Assembly (NCBI GenBank): GCA_026391995.1
Contig: JAPLCY010000052.1
Location: 1 to 10,020, forward strand
DNA: 10,020 bases
Reading direction: 5' to 3'
Origin: Candidatus Auribacterota bacterium
GTDB taxonomy: Bacteria > Auribacterota > Tritonobacteria > UBA1439
Shown here: one piece after another, positions 6,995 to 10,020 of the stretch
Layout of the letters: the number at the start of each line of letters is the position of its first letter
How positions within the stretch are numbered: position 1 is the first letter of the stretch
Made by a program: the position numbers and the translations under genes
The notes under the pieces: model-generated
What the model was told of the DNA's origin: nothing
The model's input: only the letters and a program-made list of their open reading frames with translations
Database searches by the model: none

Positions 6995-7024
6995 ACTATA
7001 TCGCATCCATGCCCTGTATGACAA
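6995..7024 (-). promoter_or_regulatory. Sigma70-type promoter for the usp gene
   Basis: On the minus strand, TTGTCA (7019-7024) and TATAGT (6995-7000) each match 5 of 6 consensus bases and are separated by 18 bp. Transcription would start near 6988, about 34 bases before the GTG start. The -35 box directly abuts the first copy of the tandem 17-bp repeat, so a protein bound there would touch RNA polymerase. Confidence 0.6.
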
Positions 7025-7058
7025 GGGAAAGAAGCGGATCGGGGAAAGAAGCGGATCG
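7025..7058. repeat. Perfect tandem 17-bp repeat between divergent promoters
   Basis: gggaaagaagcggatcg occurs twice back to back (7025-7041 and 7042-7058) with no mismatch. It lies between the usp promoter, whose -35 box it touches, and the GAF-gene promoter, whose -35 box starts 17 bp beyond it. Position and exactness suggest a pair of regulator-binding sites controlling both genes, though a recent slippage duplication would look the same. The 17-bp period is about 1.6 helical turns, so the two copies would not face exactly the same side of the DNA. Confidence 0.75.
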
Positions 7059-7075
7059 AAACAACGGAGAACGGC

Positions 7076-7104
7076 TTGATTAATGATGTCATGCGTGCTA
7101 TGTT
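7076..7104 (+). promoter_or_regulatory. Candidate promoter for the GAF-domain gene
   Basis: TTGATT (7076-7081) and TATGTT (7099-7104) each match 4 of 6 sigma70 consensus bases with an ideal 17-bp spacer, and TGC ahead of the -10 makes it an extended -10 site. Transcription would begin near 7111, some 23 bases before the ATG at 7134. This supports that start over ATGs at 7083 and 7086, which would lie upstream of the transcript. Confidence 0.5.
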
Positions 7105-7133
7105 GCCTGTGTACATCAACAAGGGGGAGGGGG

Positions 7134-7601
7134 ATGAGCGGAGAACAGGTCTTTGTGGACAGGGGGCTCCCGGAGAGGGCGCGGCTGGTTCTGGAATTTT
7201 TGATCCGCGCCGCGCTCGCCGCGGTCGGCGGAGACGGTGCCTCGGTAATGTTGCTGGACAGGGAGGGGAAGGCCATCACGATGAAGGGGGTGGCCGGTGC
7301 GGGAGAGAATCTCGAGTCGAAGATCGGTATCACGTTGAAGCTGGGAGAACGGGTGGCCGGTCAGGCGGCTCAAACGGGCGAACCGATCATCATCGTCGGC
7401 GACGTGCATAAGGACAAGAGGTTCTCCAACCTGAAAAAGTACCAGGATATAAAATCAGGCATGGCCGTCCCCATAAAGGCGGGGAACAAAATACTGGGCG
7501 TGATCAATCTCAAGAGGACGGTAATTGAGCAACCCGTCAGCCAGGCCGAGGTAAAACTGGTGAGCGCCCTCGCCTCCGTCGCCGCAGGCCTTCTCGGCTA
7601 A
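7134..7601 (+). CDS. Single GAF-domain protein
   Basis: Protein of 155 residues made of one GAF domain and a short N-terminal helix. Visible GAF features: GASVMLLDREGKAITM (first strands), a central GITLKLGERVAGQAAQTGEPIII segment, then DVHKDKRFSN, and the closing SGMAVPIKAGNKILGVINL strand pair typical of small-molecule-binding GAF domains. A C-terminal helix (AEVKLVSALASVAAGLL) could dimerise. No kinase, cyclase or DNA-binding domain is attached, so it would act as a stand-alone sensor or through a partner. There is no free Cys in the domain, so a thiol sensor of the fRMsr type is unlikely. The ATG at 7134 follows a GGGGGAGG ribosome site. It shares its upstream region with the usp gene. 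Confidence 0.87.
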   Translation: MSGEQVFVDRGLPERARLVLEFLIRAALAAVGGDGASVMLLDREGKAITMKGVAGAGENLESKIGITLKLGERVAGQAAQTGEPIIIVGDVHKDKRFSNLKKYQDIKSGMAVPIKAGNKILGVINLKRTVIEQPVSQAEVKLVSALASVAAGLLG

Positions 7602-7725
7602 AATGTGAGCTTTGTGTTCATGCCGTACATAGCATTATCTAATGTACGTCTCGTCAAAATTTTTCTGCGATCCTTAGGAAACGCACAGGTGCACCGTACC
7701 AATCAGGGAACGGGTCTGGCCCCTC
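7602..7725. other. AT-richer gap between convergent genes
   Basis: This stretch lies between the GAF-gene stop and the 3' end of the ars operon. It is visibly lower in GC than its surroundings around 7602-7670 and contains the inverted repeat at 7624-7648 and an AAAATTTTT run at 7656-7664. No credible coding frame is seen. It may hold transcription ends for both converging units. Confidence 0.5.
7624..7648. repeat. Imperfect inverted repeat, possible bidirectional transcription end
   Basis: CGTACATAG and CTAATGTACG pair over 9 bp with one bulged A around a 6-base loop (CATTAT). On the plus strand a T-run follows only after about 12 bases (7660-7664), so it is not a textbook intrinsic terminator. 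Its place between two converging genes still makes an end-of-transcript role plausible; a repressor site is the other option. Confidence 0.35.
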
Positions 7726-7848
7726 TCAGAGCGTGCTCCCCTTGCCGCCGTCCAGTTGTCCCCGCATGCCCATCTCCTGCCGGCGCCTCACCTCGGGAAG
7801 GATCCGTTCACAGACAAAGGCGAGGGCCTCTTTCTCGTCGCGGTCCAA
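7726..7848 (-). CDS. Possible 40-residue protein after the arsC remnant
   Basis: A short open frame after the arsC-tail stop would start at TTG 7848 and encode a charged, mostly helical peptide of 40 residues: LDRDEKEALAFVCERILPEV, then RRRQEMGMRGQLDGGKGSTL. The composition is protein-like (amphipathic helix, then a Gly-rich end) and no stop interrupts it. The start is weak: a TTG with no clear Shine-Dalgarno. It could be a small real gene of the ars operon, the broken end of a longer gene, or chance. I do not recognise the family. Confidence 0.33.
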   Translation of the reverse strand: MDRDEKEALAFVCERILPEVRRRQEMGMRGQLDGGKGSTL

Positions 7849-7849
7849 G

Positions 7850-8001
7850 TCAGGCGATCTTCTTCTCTATCTCATCCTTGACCGCCCGGAACTCATCGTC
7901 CGGCAATGTCTTTAGGTCCCGGATATCCCCTCTGACGCGCACCCTTAGGCCATCCGGCTGCGGCAGGGGTTCGCACTGCAGATGAAGAGTACTCTCTTCA
8001 C
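7850..8001 (-). pseudogene. arsC: Truncated arsenate reductase (low-molecular-weight phosphatase type)
   Basis: A GTG at 8001 overlaps the acr3 stop (GTGA) and begins [18 protein letters not shown], then TAA at 7945-7947. This is the start of a phosphatase-type arsenate reductase with its anion-binding loop C-x5-R-S intact (CSANPCRS). The family normally runs to about 130-140 residues. Right after the stop, another frame reads LRVRVRGDIRDLKTLPDDEF and RAVKDEIEKKIA up to a TGA at 7850; its end resembles the C-terminal FRRVRDEIEKKI helix of the same family. The middle, some 85-95 codons, appears to be missing. The head assignment is strong; the tail assignment is from memory of the family and weaker. 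The product cannot be a working reductase unless the sequence is wrong. Confidence 0.6.
7983..8000. repeat. Short inverted repeat at the acr3/arsC junction
   Basis: TGAAGAG-TACT-CTCTTCA is a perfect 7-bp stem with a 4-base loop, falling on the acr3 stop and the first codons of arsC. In mRNA it could hinder entry at the arsC start, but the bases also encode conserved residues, so it may be coincidence. Confidence 0.3.
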
Positions 8002-9018
8002 ATCGCCCTTTCACGCCGGAACCAGTACGCCGTCTTCTTGCAGATCCACACAAGCCACAGCATGGTGGGCACCTCGATCAGGACCCCCACCACCGTGGCG
8101 AGGGCCGCCCCTGAGGAGAGTCCGAAGAGGAGCGTGGCGGTGGCGATGGCGACCTCGAAGTGGTTCGAGGCGCCGATCATGGCGCTCGGGGCCGCGTCCT
8201 CGTATGTTAACCGGAGCACCTTCGCGAGGCCGTAGGTGATCCAGAAGATCAACATAGTCTGCAAAAATAGCGGGATCGCAAGCCAGAGGATGGTGAGCGG
8301 CTTCGAGGTAATGATCTCGCCCTTGAACGAAAAGAGGAGGACGAGAGTGGTGAGGAGGGCGATGATCGTGACCGGGGTGAGGACGTGGAGGAACTTCTCC
8401 CTGAACCACTCCACTCCCTTTGCGCGAATAATCCACTTCCGCGTGTAGTACCCGGCCACGAGGGGCAGGGCCACGTAGATCGCGATGGAGAGGACGAGCG
8501 CCTGCCAGGGCACGGGGATGCGCCCGACGCCGAGAAGAAAGCCCCCGAGAGGGCCGTACAGGACGAGCATCGAGAGCGAGTTGACCGTACACCGCCCCGA
8601 GATCGAGGCTCAGGCCGAGCGGCATTTTCACGTAATCGACCGCGTCAACTCCGATGAACTTGATAAAAAGGGTTCCCAGGAAAAAGACCCCGATCGCATA
8701 CATGGTGAACGGCTTGATGGCCCAGTTTGCGAACAGCGTGAGCGCAACGGGCTTCGGCGTCCTGCCGGCGCTGATCACCTCCGCGAAGTCGATCTTCACC
8801 ATGATCGGGTACATCATCAGGAACAGGCAGATGGCGATCGGGATCGAAACAACCGGGGCCCCGCCCACGTAGATGGCGAGGCCGTCGAGAAACGTCGCAA
8901 CCCCCGGGGCGATCCGTCCCAGGAATATCCCCACAACGATGCACAGGATCACCCATACAGTGAGGTATTTCTCGAATACACCCAACCCGCGCGCGACCGG
9001 TTTCACTTCCACCCTCAT
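7998..9018 (-). pseudogene. acr3: ACR3 family arsenite efflux permease, interrupted by a frame change and internal deletion
   Basis: The first 145 codons from ATG 9018 (GGAGGG upstream) read as an intact N-terminal half: [19 protein letters not shown], then [26 protein letters not shown] and [12 protein letters not shown]. At about 8585 the frame fails. The C-terminal half continues one base over from [19 protein letters not shown] through [37 protein letters not shown] and VVGVLIEVP to a TGA at 7998. Between them the family carries a helix with APCTAMV and its essential Cys, plus the loop ahead of the INSL strand; this block is absent. The offset fits loss of 3n+2 bases, roughly 45-60 codons by memory of relatives. 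ACR3 expels As(OH)3 through the inner membrane; this copy should be dead. It lies 47 bp after arsM. Confidence 0.8.
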
Positions 9019-9065
9019 ATGAAAGCCCTCCTTTCTTATCGGCAAGGTAGGTATCTCGTCGCCTG

Positions 9066-9914
9066 CTATGAGGGTTTCACGGCTCTGACCTTGATGCTCG
9101 CTACGGATTCCTCAAGATCCCTGATCTTTTTCGGGCTTGTTCCATACGCTTCGACAACAGCCTGCGCCGTCACGTCGTGGGCCATATCCACGATCGGGAA
9201 TGCATGCTCATCGAGGACCTCGATCCCTCCAAACCCCGCGGTTTTAATGGCGCTGAGATACTCGTCCTTGAGGACCGCTCCCGAAATGCAGCCGACATAG
9301 GCCGAGACGGAGTTCAGTATCGCCTCCGGGAGATCCCTGCGCAGCACGATGTCTGACACCATGAGCCTGCCTCCAGGCTTGAGTACCCGGAACGCCTCGC
9401 GGAATACCCGCGGCTTGTCCGGCGACAGATTGATCACGCAATTAGAGATCAAGATGTCCACGGAAGCGTCGGCGACAGGGAGTTTCTCGATCTCACCGAG
9501 CCTGAACTCCACGTTCGTGAATCCCCCCTTTCGCGCGTTCTCCCTCGCCTTTTCGATCATCTCCGGCGTCATGTCCACGCCGATCACTTTTCCCGCCTTG
9601 CCCACCCTGCCAGCCGCGAGAAAACAATCGAATCCGCCGCCCGAACCAAGGTCGAGAACGGTCTCTCCCTTTTTCAACGAAGCATGGGCGAGCGGGTTCC
9701 CGCACCCGAGACCGAGATTCGCCCCCTCGGGAGCCGCTTTAAGCTCATCTTTTGAATAACCGATGTGCGTGCTTATGGACTCGGCCGTGCTGCCCGAACC
9801 GCACGAAGTTGAAGGACCGCAACAAGAACCCTGCCCCTTCGCCACTTTTGCGTACCCCTCCCGTACGATCTGCCGTATGCGGATCTCGTCCGGAGTCTCT
9901 TCTCTGCCGTTCAT
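9066..9914 (-). CDS. arsM: Arsenite S-adenosylmethionine methyltransferase
   Basis: Class I methyltransferase of 282 residues that converts As(III) to methylated arsenicals in the cytoplasm. The Cys-rich N-terminus [12 protein letters not shown] (30-41) is followed by the family block [13 protein letters not shown] with Cys71, the SAM site [17 protein letters not shown] (86-102), [29 protein letters not shown] with Cys159, and [15 protein letters not shown] with Cys209. Cys71, Cys159 and Cys209 correspond to the arsenic-binding cysteines of characterised ArsM enzymes (72, 174 and 224 in the algal protein, with the same 50-residue gap between the last two). The ATG at 9914 has AAGGGAG about 7 bases upstream; an in-frame ATG at 9971 gives an unrelated Arg-rich extension. 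It heads the ars group and is its only complete gene here. Confidence 0.95.
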   Translation of the reverse strand: MNGREETPDEIRIRQIVREGYAKVAKGQGSCCGPSTSCGSGSTAESISTHIGYSKDELKAAPEGANLGLGCGNPLAHASLKKGETVLDLGSGGGFDCFLAAGRVGKAGKVIGVDMTPEMIEKARENARKGGFTNVEFRLGEIEKLPVADASVDILISNCVINLSPDKPRVFREAFRVLKPGGRLMVSDIVLRRDLPEAILNSVSAYVGCISGAVLKDEYLSAIKTAGFGGIEVLDEHAFPIVDMAHDVTAQAVVEAYGTSPKKIRDLEESVASIKVRAVKPS

Positions 9915-10020
9915 GTCATTCTCCCTTCCAGAGTTTCGGTACCTCCGCGCTTCACATCGTCGCCGTTCCACGCTTTGACCATAGCAGGAGCGTGGAGCTG
10001 AAGACGACTGTCACACAACC
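9911..10020 (-). CDS. Possible 3' end of a gene upstream of arsM
   Basis: A frame open from the window edge runs for 35 codons and ends in a TGA that overlaps the arsM ATG as ATGA (9911-9914), the arrangement of coupled operon genes. Its last residues read [15 protein letters not shown] recognise no family, and nothing marks it as ArsR, the regulator one might expect here. A 35-codon frame in GC-rich DNA is not rare, so this is weak. Confidence 0.22.
   Translation of the reverse strand, partial: LCDSRLQLHAPAMVKAWNGDDVKRGGTETLEGRMT
9967..9996. repeat. 8-bp inverted repeat upstream of arsM
   Basis: TCCACGCT (9967-9974) and AGCGTGGA (9989-9996) form a perfect inverted repeat separated by 14 bp, 53 bases upstream of the arsM start. 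Its spacing suits a dimeric repressor contacting successive turns (centre to centre 22 bp), so an arsenic-responsive operator is conceivable. It does not resemble the AT-rich ArsR boxes I know. Confidence 0.35.

Noticed and set aside
7708..7724. gggaacgggtctggcccc as the end of a small mobile element
   Set aside because: It recalls GGGTCTGACCCC-type ends near some transposases, but no second end, target duplication or transposase is present in the window.
7605..7985. 126-codon plus-strand open frame after the GAF gene
   Set aside because: It runs over a hairpin and antisense to the arsC remnant, has no clear ribosome site, and its translation shows no recognisable motif.
8570..8600. Programmed ribosomal frameshift joining the two acr3 halves
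   Set aside because: There is no slippery heptamer at the junction, and a frameshift would not restore the missing conserved Cys-containing block.

Overview
GC-rich bacterial DNA (about 60% GC by eye) with densely packed genes, short gaps and good Shine-Dalgarno sites. The organism cannot be named from the sequence. A ribosomal operon without rimM and a TrmD carrying a SNGSLAA knot loop in place of the common GGELPA form remind me of the Planctomycetes-Verrucomicrobia-Chlamydiae side of the tree or of uncultured relatives such as Omnitrophota. That is inference only.

Layout. Positions 1-1564 (+) hold the 3' part of a zinc-ribbon Nudix hydrolase coupled by an ATGA overlap to a D-alanine--D-alanine ligase (ddl). 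Positions 1567-6366 (-) hold a nine-gene run that starts with the translation genes rpsP, khpA, trmD and rplS, continues with yraN, and then enters an envelope-looking group. That group is a lipoprotein with a TPR-like N-terminus, a second lipoprotein of the CsgG/GNA1162 type, a zinc-ribbon protein with two membrane segments, and a five-segment membrane protein with a Cys/His zinc motif. The run meets ddl tail to tail with only 2 bp between stop codons.

Positions 6487-7601 hold a divergent pair: a universal stress protein (-) and a small GAF-domain protein (+). Recognisable sigma70-type promoters face away from each other around a perfect tandem 17-bp repeat. This is a plausible shared operator for two stress or redox-sensing proteins.

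Positions 7726-10020 (-) hold an arsenic-resistance operon, transcribed arsM, acr3, arsC. arsM (arsenite S-adenosylmethionine methyltransferase) looks intact. The ACR3 efflux pump changes frame at about 8585 and appears to have lost the central block with the conserved cysteine. arsC keeps its start and its CX5RS phosphatase loop, stops after 18 codons, and is followed in another frame by what looks like its C-terminal helix. Either the operon is decaying to methylation-only arsenic handling, or the assembly is faulty here. No rRNA, tRNA, CRISPR array, transposase or phage gene was seen. I did not find a convincing wholly new system; the most original material is the lipoprotein/zinc-ribbon membrane cassette, the repeat between the usp and GAF genes, and the doubly truncated ars operon.
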